Shown here: piece after piece, positions 24,828 through 33,915 of the stretch
How positions within the stretch are numbered: the stretch's first letter is position 1
How the letters are laid out: each line of letters opens with the position of its first letter
Source of the DNA: Patescibacteria group bacterium
GTDB lineage: Bacteria > Patescibacteriota > Dojkabacteria > JAKAPS01
DNA: 45,606 nucleotides
Assembly: GCA_025450075.1 (NCBI GenBank)
Contig: JANWIC010000025.1
Location: 1 to 45,606 of the forward strand
Direction of reading: 5' to 3'
Made by a program: the position numbers and the translations under genes
The notes under the pieces: generated by a model
Seen by the model: the letters and a program-made list of their open reading frames with translations, nothing else
The model's database searches: none
Told to the model about the DNA's origin: nothing

Positions 24828-25604
24828 TTAGTTAAAAAATTGAGAATAAGGATCTTTCCGAAAGAATATTCGTTGGAACCAATAAAGTGATATTTCTTTA
24901 CATATTCTTAATAGTAATTTCCAATCTTTTAAAGGATAGAGTGGAATTATTTTATGCTCGTGTAGAACAATAGCTTTGGGACAATAGACTATATCGAACC
25001 CTAAAAGATGAATAAACCAAGAATATTCAGCATCTTCCCCACTAAATATTTTCTCATTCATACCTCGTTTTTCCCATATTGATCTTCTAAAAGCGCAACA
25101 TCCTCCTGCAAACCAAAGAACTTTTATTCCGTTAAAAAAATTCAAATGAGATAATGGGTTTGGTTTTATAGAAAAACGTATCTCTTTTTCAGGAAACCTT
25201 TTTTTTGACCAATATTGCGGATACCCATATCCCGGATTTTCTCCAGAAATAGTATATTTACCATATGTTCCGCCAACTTTCGTATCTTCAAATGGTCTGA
25301 TCATTTCTTTTAACCATTGGTCATTTATTGGTACAGCATCTCCAGAAAGCCGAACAAGAATTTCTCCAGTTGCATGCTTTGCACCAATATTAAACACTTT
25401 TGCATACTGAAAATCTTCTGGTTTAATTTGTATCAATTTTACTGGTTGGGATGCAATATACTCCACTGATCCATCATTTGATCCTGAATCAAGTATGATG
25501 ATTTCATACTCTTGGTCATCCAAATCTTGCTTAAGAAGAATTGGAATGGTTTGTGAAATTAAAGGTAACTGGTTCTTTGTAAGTATAATGATTGATGCTT
25601 TCAT
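24828..25604 (-). CDS. Family 2 glycosyltransferase
   Basis: The ORF track starts 13 codons early; MKASIIILTKNQ (start 25604) is the normal GT2 beginning, giving 258 aa. It has the nucleotide-sugar fold with ILDSGSNDGSVEYI, a shifted metal-site region (LVRLSGDAVPINDQWL, with GDA in place of DxD), an acceptor-side FAGGCCAFRRSIWEK and the catalytic-base-like GEDAEYSWFIHLLGF. The C-terminus is amphipathic. It probably builds cell-surface glycan. An extended -10 (TGATATAAT, 25624-25632) on the minus strand predicts a 13-nt leader. Confidence 0.9.
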   Translation of the reverse strand: MKASIIILTKNQLPLISQTIPILLKQDLDDQEYEIIILDSGSNDGSVEYIASQPVKLIQIKPEDFQYAKVFNIGAKHATGEILVRLSGDAVPINDQWLKEMIRPFEDTKVGGTYGKYTISGENPGYGYPQYWSKKRFPEKEIRFSIKPNPLSHLNFFNGIKVLWFAGGCCAFRRSIWEKRGMNEKIFSGEDAEYSWFIHLLGFDIVYCPKAIVLHEHKIIPLYPLKDWKLLLRICKEISLYWFQRIFFRKDPYSQFFN

Positions 25605-25686
25605 CTGAATAGTAATCTGATATATTATATCACTTCTCATCAATTTATTAACTCAACCACACTACCCTATTACTTATCAATTTATG

Positions 25687-25692
25687 TATAAT
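25687..25692 (+). promoter_or_regulatory. -10 box for a leaderless transcript (gene at 25700)
   Basis: A perfect TATAAT ends 7 nt before the ATG at 25700 (gap ATCAATC). It is preceded by TATG, close to an extended -10. No -35 is visible. Confidence 0.55.
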
Positions 25693-25699
25693 ATCAATC

Positions 25700-26785
25700 A
25701 TGAAAGAAGAAACTAGTCTATTAAATACCCGACTGCAAAATCAATTTATCACATCTCACCCTGTTTTAACTCCTTCAGCAATTGTAAAGAAGATGGTGGC
25801 AATGCAAGCGCAGGATTTTAATGCATCAAAATGGGCAATTGCTTTAAGAAGTAACCGACTTACAAAAACTCAAATAGAAACATCTTTAAATGCCGGAGAA
25901 ATTCTTCGTATCCATATCCTGAGACCAACTTGGCATTATGTTTCATCAGAAGATATTTATTGGATCCTATCCTTAACCTCGCAATATGTTCAGAATCGTA
26001 ATTTACCTTATTATCATAAGCTAGGATTAGATGATAATGTATTTTCTAAAACAGAAACTATCATAAAAAATTCATTAAAAGGCGGAAAGTCAATTCGCAG
26101 AGAAAATCTTATTGAATTGATAAAACAGAAAGGTATTTCAACGACGAAATTAGGATATTTATATATTCTTATGCATGCAGAACTCAATGGTATTATTTGC
26201 AATGGAGTGTCTGAAGGAAATATAGTAAGTTATGCTTTACTGCATGAACGTGTCCCAAATATAAAAAATCTGCCTAGAGATGAGGCACTTGCACAATTAA
26301 CTCTCGGGTATTTTACTAGTCATGGCCCTACTACTATTAAAGATTTTATTTGGTGGTCGGGTTTACCAATAAAAATAGCAAAAGAAGGGTTTGATATGGT
26401 GAAGGATCAATTGGATTTACAAAAATATCAAGATGTTGATTATTGGTTTTGTTTTCCTCTTCTAAAAGATGAAATAAATGAGGCAGTGTATCTCTTACCT
26501 AACTTTGATGAATATATTGTCGGATATTCTAATAGGGAAATCATCTTTGATAGAAAGCAAAGAGTAAAACTGGATGGAAGAAAGAATGTGCTTTTCCAGC
26601 ATTCAATAGTACTTAATGGTAAAATTATTGGCAACTGGAAGGTTATATTGAAAAAGAATGAGGTACAAATTAGAATTAATCTTTTTGTGCATGTGACGAA
26701 AGCACAATTAATTCTTCTTAAAGATGAAATTAATCGTTTTAGTAATTATAACCATTTACCTGTTTCGTATGTTATAGAAAAATAA
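25700..26785 (+). CDS. AlkZ/YcaQ-like winged-helix DNA-binding (HTH_42) protein
   Basis: A 361-aa protein of the HTH_42 superfamily, three tandem winged-helix modules as in the DNA glycosylase AlkZ. The N-terminal PSAIVKKMVAMQAQDFNASKWAIALRS contains the QxQ motif (QAQ) that in AlkZ relatives carries the catalytic Gln pair. The later RIHILRPTWHYVSSEDIYWIL and YFTSHGPTTIKDFIWWSGL are further hallmarks. AlkZ-type enzymes unhook interstrand crosslinks and excise alkylated bases; related proteins accompany genotoxin clusters, but none is visible here. The glycosylase role is inferred. Confidence 0.82.
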   Translation: MKEETSLLNTRLQNQFITSHPVLTPSAIVKKMVAMQAQDFNASKWAIALRSNRLTKTQIETSLNAGEILRIHILRPTWHYVSSEDIYWILSLTSQYVQNRNLPYYHKLGLDDNVFSKTETIIKNSLKGGKSIRRENLIELIKQKGISTTKLGYLYILMHAELNGIICNGVSEGNIVSYALLHERVPNIKNLPRDEALAQLTLGYFTSHGPTTIKDFIWWSGLPIKIAKEGFDMVKDQLDLQKYQDVDYWFCFPLLKDEINEAVYLLPNFDEYIVGYSNREIIFDRKQRVKLDGRKNVLFQHSIVLNGKIIGNWKVILKKNEVQIRINLFVHVTKAQLILLKDEINRFSNYNHLPVSYVIEK

Positions 26786-26799
26786 TTTATGAGAATATT

Positions 26800-27480
26800 C
26801 TAATCAAATTCCTCGGCAGTGGTAGTATCTCCATATACATTGTTTAAGGTAAGAATATGTTTCAGAGCTTTTTCTTCAACCTCCTTAAGATGTATTAATT
26901 TGTCTACTTTGTACATTGGACCGTGACCGGGAATAATATAATCTGCAATTTCCCATACTTTTGCCCTATTTTGTATCTGTTCTTCAGGGTTTTTGCTAAA
27001 TGCAATCCAGTTTGCAATATCCATATAATCTTTTTCATATTCAAATAAATCTCCTGTTATTGCAATTATTCCCTTAACTGTTCTAACGATAACACCAATA
27101 CTTCGATCATCATGGCCAGTCATTCCCATAATAGTAATGTTAGTATCAATTTGCAATTCATGTGAGAAAAAACTAGCGATATCTCCTTCATAAATATCAA
27201 ATCCAACAATAAGCTTTGCATGAGGAAAAAGATTATTATTACTTGTATGGTCAGCATCTCCGTGTGTACAAACAATAAAATCAATATCATTTCCTGTTAA
27301 TCCTTGTTCTTCTATTCCTTTCAAGATTATATCTTTGTCTTTAGGAAGGCCAGTGTCTACAATTACTTTCCATTGTGATTTGATAAGTGTAATTGACCCA
27401 TCTGCCCGTTGGTTAGTGTGGTCTTCATTCCAAATAGCATATCCGTCTTGAATTTGATATATTTGTGCATTATTATCCAT
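26800..27480 (-). CDS. MBL-fold metallo-hydrolase
   Basis: A 226-aa metallo-beta-lactamase-fold protein. It has the metal motif CTHGDADHTSNN (H-x-D-x-D-H as HGDADH), a following MTGHDDRSIGVIV (third His), an AITGDLFEYE Asp, and a late IIPGHGPMY His, a complete dinuclear zinc set. The LIKSQWKVIVDTG start is typical of the glyoxalase II-like group. The substrate is unknown. It lies 48 nt after the DrrB-like permease gene on the same strand and could be co-expressed with that exporter. Confidence 0.9.
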   Translation of the reverse strand: MDNNAQIYQIQDGYAIWNEDHTNQRADGSITLIKSQWKVIVDTGLPKDKDIILKGIEEQGLTGNDIDFIVCTHGDADHTSNNNLFPHAKLIVGFDIYEGDIASFFSHELQIDTNITIMGMTGHDDRSIGVIVRTVKGIIAITGDLFEYEKDYMDIANWIAFSKNPEEQIQNRAKVWEIADYIIPGHGPMYKVDKLIHLKEVEEKALKHILTLNNVYGDTTTAEEFD

Positions 27481-27528
27481 TTTGGGATTTAATAACTAAT
27501 AATCTTGATTTTGCTAATAGAAATTGCA

Positions 27529-28344
27529 TTAGCGTGAGGTATTTCTTCTGAAAAGAATTGTAACAAGAATGAAAGATACTACAATAATTGCAATACACCA
27601 TGCAAATGCTAACCATCCATGATTTCCGATTGGTGTTCCAAGCATTAAGGCTCGTATCGAATTGATAACATGGGTAACAGGCTGGTTTTCTGCAAACACT
27701 TTTAATATTGGAGGCATACTAGTTGTTGGAACAAAGGCACTGCTAGCAAAAGTTAATGGAAAAATGACAAGGAATGTCATCCATTGTACTGCTTCAGGGC
27801 TTTTTGCCAAAATTCCAAGTACTGCAGATGCCCAAGATATTGCAAAAGTGAAAGTTAAAAGGATACCCAATATTAAAATCCAGTCAGTTACGCTTGCTGT
27901 TGGTCTGAACCCTACCAGCAAGGCTACTAGAATCATAATAATAATAGAGATTGTATTGCGAACAAGATCAGCAACTACGTGTCCTACTAATACAGCAGAA
28001 CTCGTCATAGGCAGCGATTTAAATCGGTCTATGATTCCTTTTTGCAAGTCATTTGCTACTTCAACTGCAGTAAATGTTCCACCAAAAGCCGCTGTTTGTA
28101 CTAATATACCTGCAACTAAAAAGTTTACATAACTAACACCACCAGTATTAACCGCCCCGCCAAATACATATCGGAAAAGAATGGTAAACATAATCGGTTG
28201 TAATGCTGCACCAAGCAACTGGTCCATGCTTCTAATAATATGAAGGATGCTTCTTTTGATTAGCACAAGATTATCACTGATAATCCAGTATAGTTTTGAA
28301 TGGTTTGCTTGTTTTACCATAGTTGTTTGTGTTGACTCAATCAT
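27529..28344 (-). CDS. ABC-2 type (DrrB-like) exporter permease
   Basis: The ORF track starts at 28371; the ATG at 28344 is the likelier start, because ATGATTGA overlaps the ATPase stop by 8 nt and leaves 271 aa with six membrane segments. It has the ABC-2 features LLGAALQPIMFTILFRYVFGG in the first helices and TFASSAFVPTTSMPPILKVFAENQPVTHVINSIRAL near the end, as in daunorubicin-resistance DrrB-like permeases. It pairs with the ATPase directly upstream. The exported compound is unknown. Confidence 0.92.
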   Translation of the reverse strand: MIESTQTTMVKQANHSKLYWIISDNLVLIKRSILHIIRSMDQLLGAALQPIMFTILFRYVFGGAVNTGGVSYVNFLVAGILVQTAAFGGTFTAVEVANDLQKGIIDRFKSLPMTSSAVLVGHVVADLVRNTISIIIMILVALLVGFRPTASVTDWILILGILLTFTFAISWASAVLGILAKSPEAVQWMTFLVIFPLTFASSAFVPTTSMPPILKVFAENQPVTHVINSIRALMLGTPIGNHGWLAFAWCIAIIVVSFILVTILFRRNTSR

Positions 28345-29293
28345 GGTTTTCCTCTTTCTTTTCCGCTTCATGGCCGGTTAATTTTAAGAAGACATCGTCA
28401 AGTGTAGGTTTATGCAATGCTAATCCTTCAATCTGGATATTTGCATTTTCAATGCTCGTTAAAACTTTTTGTATTTCAGTAACAGTTCCGTCTGTTGCAA
28501 TACTGATAAGTCGTGCTTTCACATCAGATTGTTGTGCTTCTCCCTGGATGACACTAACAGCTTGAGAAAAATCACTTCCTTTAGCGATCGTAAATTCTAA
28601 TCTCTCTTTTCCCACTTTTTGTTTTAATTCATTTGATGATCCTTCAGCAATAACTTTTCCTTTATCAATAACTGCGATCTTATCAGCTAAAATATCAGCT
28701 TCTTCAAGATATTGTGTCGTTAGAAGAATCGTAATACCTTCTTTTGCAAGTTCTTTTACTGTATCCCAAACAACTAATCTACTTCTTGGGTCGAGGCCAG
28801 TTGTAGGCTCATCCAAAAATATAATAGGAGGCGAGGCGATAAGGCTTGCTGCTAAATCCAATCTTCTTCGCATACCACCTGAGTAGGTTTTTGCCGGTCG
28901 GTTTGCTGCATCAGTTAATTCAAACTGTTCTAATAGTAATACTGCACGTTTTTTAACATCTTCTGATCGTAGATGATATAGATGCCCCATCATTTCCAAG
29001 TTCTCTTTTCCAGTAAGATATTCATCAATAGCCGCATATTGTCCAGTAAGGCCAATAATACTTCTGACCTGGTCAGCTTGTTTTACAACATCATACCCAT
29101 TAATGGTAACCTCTCCACTGTCTGGTAACAGAAGTGTACTTAAGATCCTGATTGTGGTAGTCTTTCCTGCGCCATTTGGACCAAGTAGGGCAAATATGGC
29201 TCCACGCTCTATTTGCATGTCAATTCCTTCAAGAACTTTAAGTTCTTTAAAAGATTTCGTTAAATTTTTGATAACAATTGCATCCTTTGCCAT
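28337..29293 (-). CDS. DrrA-like ABC exporter ATPase
   Basis: A 318-aa ATPase of the daunorubicin-resistance DrrA family. It has Walker A GPNGAGKTT, Q-loop IGLTGQYAAID, signature YSGGMRRRLDLAASLI, Walker B IIFLDEPTTGLDPRSR, and the H-loop in LLTTQYLEEAD, where the usual His is replaced by Gln as is normal for DrrA. The C-terminal DUF4162-like regulatory domain is present (about 230-300). It forms an operon with the DrrB-like permease. A TATAAT ends 7 nt before its ATG. Confidence 0.95.
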   Translation of the reverse strand: MAKDAIVIKNLTKSFKELKVLEGIDMQIERGAIFALLGPNGAGKTTTIRILSTLLLPDSGEVTINGYDVVKQADQVRSIIGLTGQYAAIDEYLTGKENLEMMGHLYHLRSEDVKKRAVLLLEQFELTDAANRPAKTYSGGMRRRLDLAASLIASPPIIFLDEPTTGLDPRSRLVVWDTVKELAKEGITILLTTQYLEEADILADKIAVIDKGKVIAEGSSNELKQKVGKERLEFTIAKGSDFSQAVSVIQGEAQQSDVKARLISIATDGTVTEIQKVLTSIENANIQIEGLALHKPTLDDVFLKLTGHEAEKKEENHD

Positions 29294-29300
29294 AGCCTTG

Positions 29301-29306
29301 ATTATA
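29301..29306 (-). promoter_or_regulatory. -10 box of the DrrAB-like operon
   Basis: Minus-strand TATAAT, then a 7-nt gap (CAAGGCT) to the ATG at 29293, predicting a leaderless or 1-nt-leader mRNA for the exporter operon. Confidence 0.6.
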
Positions 29307-29469
29307 TAGTATAAGCTGGAAAATGGGAAATAAATTATATAGCAATGGAGATGAATATATTTACTGTAATTGCAAAAAATAAGGAAGAAACAAAATCATA
29401 TTTTAAAAAATTAAATGAGCAGAAATAGTTGAGCTATGATATAATATTTCAAAATTAAACACTAAAAAA

Positions 29470-31075
29470 ATGGATACCCAGAGTTTATACACCATCGCAG
29501 TAGATTTAGGGGAACAAATATACGTGTTTGTGCATTTGAAGGAGATAATCCTTCATTTATTGAACTGATTAAGCAAAAAAGTAATATTGATAGTGATCCT
29601 CAAGATCTACTTTTAATGATTGACAATATGATTCAACAAGTAATGGAAAAACTTGGAATTACTTTCATGCAAGTAGATCATATAGGAATTTCAATTCCTG
29701 ATGCGGTCAGCCCTGAAGATGGAATATTATATTTTCCCTCAACATTACTTAAATGGAAGGGAATAAACGTAAGGAAATTCTTTACAGACAAATATCAAGT
29801 TCCTGTATATGTTGAAAATGATGCAAATATGGCAGCACTCGGTGAGTTTCACTTTGGAGCAGGGAAAGGCGCACGTAATTTAATTTATCTCACATTAAGT
29901 ACTGGAATCGGAGCAGGAATTATCATTGATGGGAAACTTTACCGGGGATCAAATGGGTTTGCTGGGGAAATTGGTCAGATGGTATTAGATACTCAAGGAA
30001 AAAATGTCCAAACTGTGGAAAACAGGGTTGTGTTGAAGTGCTTGCTTCAGGTTCAGCAGTAAAATATATGGCAAACGATTCTTCCGATAAAGATTTTCAT
30101 GGAAAAACCGCAGAAGATATTGTGCCTCTTGCAAGGGATGGAAATACTGAAGCAAAATATATAATGAAAAAAGTTTCAAATAATATAGCGATATTGATAA
30201 TGAATTTAATATTCACATTTGATCCAGACACCATTGTTATTGGTGGAGGACTTTCAGAGGCATTTGATATTATTTATCCCTATATAGATGAGTATTTGAA
30301 TGAAAATTTCCCTGAGGAATTCAGGAAAAAATTTAAAATCGTCAAGAATGAATTGGCGGGGGATGTAGGTTTACTTGGATCATTAGGAATTAAAAGCAAA
30401 GGAAGAGATCATACATTAAAGGCTGTCATATTTGACCATGATGGAGTAATGGTATTTTCCGAAAATGCTCATAGACTAGCTTTCACAAATGTTATAAAAA
30501 AACATTTTAATAAGGAATTAACAGATGGTCAATATAAGTTTTTTTTCCAGGGAAGAACTGATCATGATGGATTTAAAAACTACTTGGAGAATATCGGACA
30601 ACCAATTCAAAAAATTGATACTTTAATAAGTGAATCATCTCAGGAGTATATTACTACCTATGCACAAAGAGTTAGTCCAAATATGGAGGCAATAGAATTA
30701 ATAAAAAAGCTTCATGATCTGAATATTCCTATCGGTATAGCAACATCTTCCAGTAGGAGAGAAGTAGAAACGAGTTTACGAGTTTTTAATATTGAAAGGT
30801 GTATTGATACATGCATAACAGCAAATGAAATAGTTCATGGGAAACCCTCTCCAGAGATATATATAATTACAGCAACAAGAATGAACATTCTTCCGGATGA
30901 ATGTTTAATAATTGAAGATACACCCGTAGGAATTACAGCTGCAAAAGAAGCCGGTGCGAAATGTCTTGCAATCACAACCACTCATGCATCTCCACAGTTG
31001 AGTGAAGCAGATTATATCCGAGGAGAACTTAATGAAGATGATATACTTGGAATAATGCAGAGGAAAACTAAATAA
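29470..31075 (+). pseudogene. ROK-family sugar kinase fused to a HAD beta-phosphoglucomutase-like domain, broken by two frameshifts
   Basis: The gene starts MDTQSLYTIAVDLG at 29470. Inside the ATP-binding DLGGTN motif, GGGG stands where five G are needed (near 29511-29515). The frame resumes through IGISIPDAVSPEDG, ENDANMAALGEFHFGAGKG and GAGIIIDGKLYRGSNGFAGEIG. A second one-base loss in an A-run (29999-30004) breaks the zinc motif, restored as CPNCGKQGCVEVLASG. The ROK part ends at GLLGSLGIK. A HAD domain follows without a break: DHDGV, ATSSSRREVE, HGKPSPEIY and IIEDTPVGITAAKEAGAKC, a beta-phosphoglucomutase-like set. The intact product would be 535 aa. The ROK zinc His appears as Gln (GEIGQM). 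It is either a recent pseudogene or two sequencing errors. Confidence 0.8.
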
Positions 31076-31086
31076 TTTTTAAAGTA

Positions 31087-31125
31087 AAAGAATAAAGCTA
31101 CAAAAATACAGTAGCTTTATTCTTT
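31087..31125. terminator. Bidirectional terminator between convergent genes
   Basis: A perfect 15-bp inverted repeat (AAAGAATAAAGCTAC / GTAGCTTTATTCTTT) around a 9-nt loop lies 11 nt after the ROK-HAD stop and 13 nt past the stop of the convergent VOC gene. The AT-rich ends supply U-rich tails in both directions. Confidence 0.85.
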
Positions 31126-31138
31126 AATTACTAATCTT

Positions 31139-31537
31139 TTACATTGTCACAACAAACCAGTCAACACCGAATTTGTCCTGAAAATCACCGATCATTCCCC
31201 ATGGTTGATCTTCCAGAGGGTGTCCGATTTTTCCACCATTTGAGAGCTTTGTAAATAATTCTCTTGCTTCATCCTTGTTTGTGCATTCTAATGTTGCAAC
31301 CATATTATTCCCTTGTTTAAGTCCTTCTTCTCCTACCATATCTGATCCAAGAAGAACCATATCTTCTTTTTTCAATTGAGCATGGAAAATATTATTCTGC
31401 ATATCAGGTATAAATTGTGCCATTGGAGATTCTCCAACTGTTTGTAAGGATAGTTCTCCACCTAAACATGAATTATAAAATTCAAATGCTTCTTTTGCGT
31501 TTCCATTGAAACGTAAATAAGTATGTATTAATGCCAT
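31139..31537 (-). CDS. PhnB-like VOC family protein
   Basis: A 132-aa PhnB/3-demethylubiquinone-methyltransferase-like VOC protein. The pattern THTYLRF-type start (IHTYLRFNGNAKEAFEFYNSCLGGEL), the middle NNIFHAQLKKEDMVLLGSD and the end GMIGDFQDKFGVDWFVV are all family typical, including the W-G-x-x-G-D-F/DKFGVxW block. Function is unknown despite the PhnB name. It has a strong Shine-Dalgarno (GGAGGTGAAGGA) just before the ATG, one of few in the window, and ends at a strong shared terminator. Confidence 0.92.
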   Translation of the reverse strand: MALIHTYLRFNGNAKEAFEFYNSCLGGELSLQTVGESPMAQFIPDMQNNIFHAQLKKEDMVLLGSDMVGEEGLKQGNNMVATLECTNKDEARELFTKLSNGGKIGHPLEDQPWGMIGDFQDKFGVDWFVVTM

Positions 31538-31734
31538 ATTCCTTCACCTCCATTATATTTTCTATTTCAATAGTATTTCATTTTATTCAAGAAGTCTATA
31601 ATTTCAAATAGAAAGATTATTTGTTAGATGTTGCTGATATTGCAGCAAGTTTATAAATTGGTATGGGAATATATGTAACAACAAAATATATAATCTTGAC
31701 ATAATTTTTTAATCGAAAGGAGGTGTTAATTAAT

Positions 31735-32466
31735 ATGAGTAAACAAAATAGTCCCCAAAAAATAAAGGCAAGGATTGGAGAAGAGGTTATAGATAATAAT
31801 GGAGAAAAAATTGGATGCATAACTGAATTTTATGCAGTCGAAATGCTGAACATTTTATGTGGGCAGCTGTTAAAACAGGTTTGTTTGGTTTAGTACATCG
31901 AGGTTTTATTTCTCTAACAGAGGCACAAGATTAGGAGATATGTTAAAAATTCCGTATGATAATGATAAGGTAACAAATTCTCCTTCCCTGGATGAAGATC
32001 TTGCTCCAGCAAAAGAAAGAGAACTATACCAATACTATGAATTTTCTCCAACACAGGATCCTTCTCCTAGAGATACAAATTTAGGAAAGAAGAATAGTGG
32101 AAAAGATAAATATAATGACGTGTCATTATTGGAAGAAAGAATAAATGTTGAAAAGCATGAACAAGAAAAACTATTCACTTACATAAATATATTGTAAAAG
32201 ATGAAGTACCTTTTACAATCCCTATATAGCGTGAGGAATTAAGAATAGAAAGAAAACATGGAAAAATAGAAAGCATCAGTGAAAATGCAAAACTTGAAGA
32301 ATCAGATGAAACAATTGTATTAAAAGAAGAAGTTCCGAAAATTACAAAAAATATTGTTGAAAAAGAAAAAGTTTCCTTAGAAAAGAAAAATATTCAGGAT
32401 ACAAAACAAATCACTGAACAGAGAAAACGCGAAGAATTGGATATAGAAAGAAAGAAAAAGCAATAA
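31735..32466 (+). pseudogene. PRC-barrel plus DUF2382 (YsnF-like) stress protein, decayed
   Basis: A perfect Shine-Dalgarno (AAAGGAGGTG) precedes MSKQNSPQKI. The first frame reads a PRC-barrel strand (IGEEVIDNNGEKIGCITEFYAV), then shifts near 31841 to NAEHFMWAAVKTGLFGLVHRGFISL. It shifts again near 31931 to LGDMLKIPYDNDKVTNSPSL and ELYQYYEF, and once more near 32174 to HLHKYIVKDEVPFTIPI, ending in an in-frame TAG at 32227 before REELRIERKHGKIE. All three shifts are one-base losses in short homopolymers. The restored order, PRC-barrel, linker, then DUF2382, is the YsnF/AvaK-type layout. The TAG makes true decay likely. Confidence 0.75.
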
Positions 32467-32601
32467 TTATACATAAAAGAATATATTGATGGCTATCGCT
32501 AGCAACAATTATTTATATGTTAGTTATGTTAGTATCCTGCTTTGCAGTAGTATACTAATTAATACCTTTAATTGAATAAAAGTTGAACAATATTATCATT
32601 A

Positions 32602-33144
32602 TTAAAACTGCGTATCAATTAATATTGCTTGAGCTGCATACATTTCATCCCAATACGATGAAGGAATTTTTTCCAGAAGTTCGACATCACTAAATCCCAT
32701 TTTAGAAATATATGATGCAAATGATGAATAAGATAAAGGGTGGGGTACCCAAGTATTTCCATCATCAATATTATATTCTACAATAAGTAATTTTCCATTT
32801 GGTTTTAGAAAATTCTTTATATTTTCAATAAACTGGTCTTTTTCTTCTATATAATGCAATGAATTAGCCATTAAAATTCCATCAAGCATCGGAAGGTGCA
32901 AATCTATTGTGAAGTCCTGTTGAATATAAATTATACTAGTTTTGGGAAATAGCTTCTTAAATTGCTTTTGTTGTGTTTCAAGCCTATGCTGATCCTTATC
33001 TATAGAATAGATAGTTGCATCTTTTCCAGCTAAGTCGCGTAAAGCAAGTGTAAATGCGCCATCACCAGATCCAAGATCAGCCCATACACCACCTTTATTC
33101 CTAATTGCTTTTTGGATAAGATGTACATGATCAGAATGGTTCAT
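32602..33144 (-). CDS. Class I SAM-dependent methyltransferase
   Basis: A 180-aa methyltransferase with motif I VWADLGSGDGAFTLAL (about 20-35), an acidic strand-2 end YSIDKDQHRLE, motif post-II QQDFTIDLHLPMLDGILMANSLHYI and strand-5 FLKPNGKLLIVEYN. The C-terminal part is short (SSFASYISKMGFSDVELLEKI). The small size suits a small-molecule methyltransferase; the substrate is unknown. A TATAAT on the minus strand lies about 32 nt upstream of the ATG. It stands 89 nt after dcd on the same strand. Confidence 0.9.
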   Translation of the reverse strand: MNHSDHVHLIQKAIRNKGGVWADLGSGDGAFTLALRDLAGKDATIYSIDKDQHRLETQQKQFKKLFPKTSIIYIQQDFTIDLHLPMLDGILMANSLHYIEEKDQFIENIKNFLKPNGKLLIVEYNIDDGNTWVPHPLSYSSFASYISKMGFSDVELLEKIPSSYWDEMYAAQAILIDTQF

Positions 33145-33233
33145 TAAAAATTGGGATAAAAGTATATTTAGATATTATATCCGGGATAAGGGAATTATAC
33201 CATGATTTTTGCATTACGCTTATAAATCTATAA

Positions 33234-33800
33234 TTATTTCCCTATAAAATCTTTCCAAATCTGACTTGGGGTTGGATCTGTTTGTCCGTTATATTTACTT
33301 CTTCCATTCGCTGATCCATAAGGCTTTTCAGCAGGTGTACTGAGTGCTTCATATGAAATCTGGGCTATTCGCATACCCGGATAAATTTTAATGGGTATGT
33401 TTGAGACATTTAACATTTCTAATGTAATATTACCTTTAAAACCTGGATCAATAAAACCTGCTGTTGCATGGATAATTAATCCAAGTCTTCCAATAGAACT
33501 TCGTCCATCAAGTCTTCCAACTAAATCGTCTGGTATTTCTACATACTCACCCGTGTTTCCTAATACAAATTCATGAGGATGCATGATAAAAAAGCCTCCT
33601 TCTTCAACTTCAATCATATTTGTATTATTAATTTTTTGTTTAACATCTAATATTTCATATGCATAATTATGAAATACCAAGAATTTATTTCCAAGGTGAA
33701 GGTCGACACTTGAAGGTTGAATATTATCAAGATTAATTGGGTCGATAATTATTTCTTCTTTTTTTATTCGTTCTTTGATTGTTTTATCTGAAAGAATCAT
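33234..33800 (-). CDS. dcd: dCTP deaminase
   Basis: A 188-aa trimeric dUTPase-fold enzyme. It starts MILSDKTIKERIKKEEIIIDP and has QPSSVDLHLGN, FFIMHPHEFVLGNTGEYVEIPDDLVGRLDGRSSIGRLGL, and HATAGFIDPGFKGNITLEM, where the Glu is the catalytic residue. A C-terminal nucleotide lid is present (KYNGQTDPTPSQIW). It converts dCTP to dUTP for thymidylate synthesis; some family members also hydrolyse dUTP, and this cannot be decided here. TACACT ends 6 nt before the ATG on the minus strand, a weak leaderless -10. Confidence 0.95.
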   Translation of the reverse strand: MILSDKTIKERIKKEEIIIDPINLDNIQPSSVDLHLGNKFLVFHNYAYEILDVKQKINNTNMIEVEEGGFFIMHPHEFVLGNTGEYVEIPDDLVGRLDGRSSIGRLGLIIHATAGFIDPGFKGNITLEMLNVSNIPIKIYPGMRIAQISYEALSTPAEKPYGSANGRSKYNGQTDPTPSQIWKDFIGK

Positions 33801-33915
33801 AACTCTAGTGTATATGCATCAGAAAAAGATGTAAATATTATGAGAAAACCCCATTATTTACGGGTAAACTAAACGTTAGGGAAATTAAAATTATTCCAAA
33901 TAGTACTATTTGAAA

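Noticed and set aside
27662-28132. 156-aa plus-strand ORF
   Set aside because: It lies fully inside the DrrB-like permease gene on the other strand and has no family features or start signals.
29344-29428. 27-codon ORF (MEMNIFTVIAK...) in the DrrA/ROK divergent gap
   Set aside because: No promoter spacing, no Shine-Dalgarno and no neighbour coupling; length is within chance.
32515-32575. Possible hairpin (TTAGTAT...ATACTAA) after the PRC-barrel pseudogene
   Set aside because: The stem has a large uneven internal loop and no T-run, so a terminator cannot be supported.
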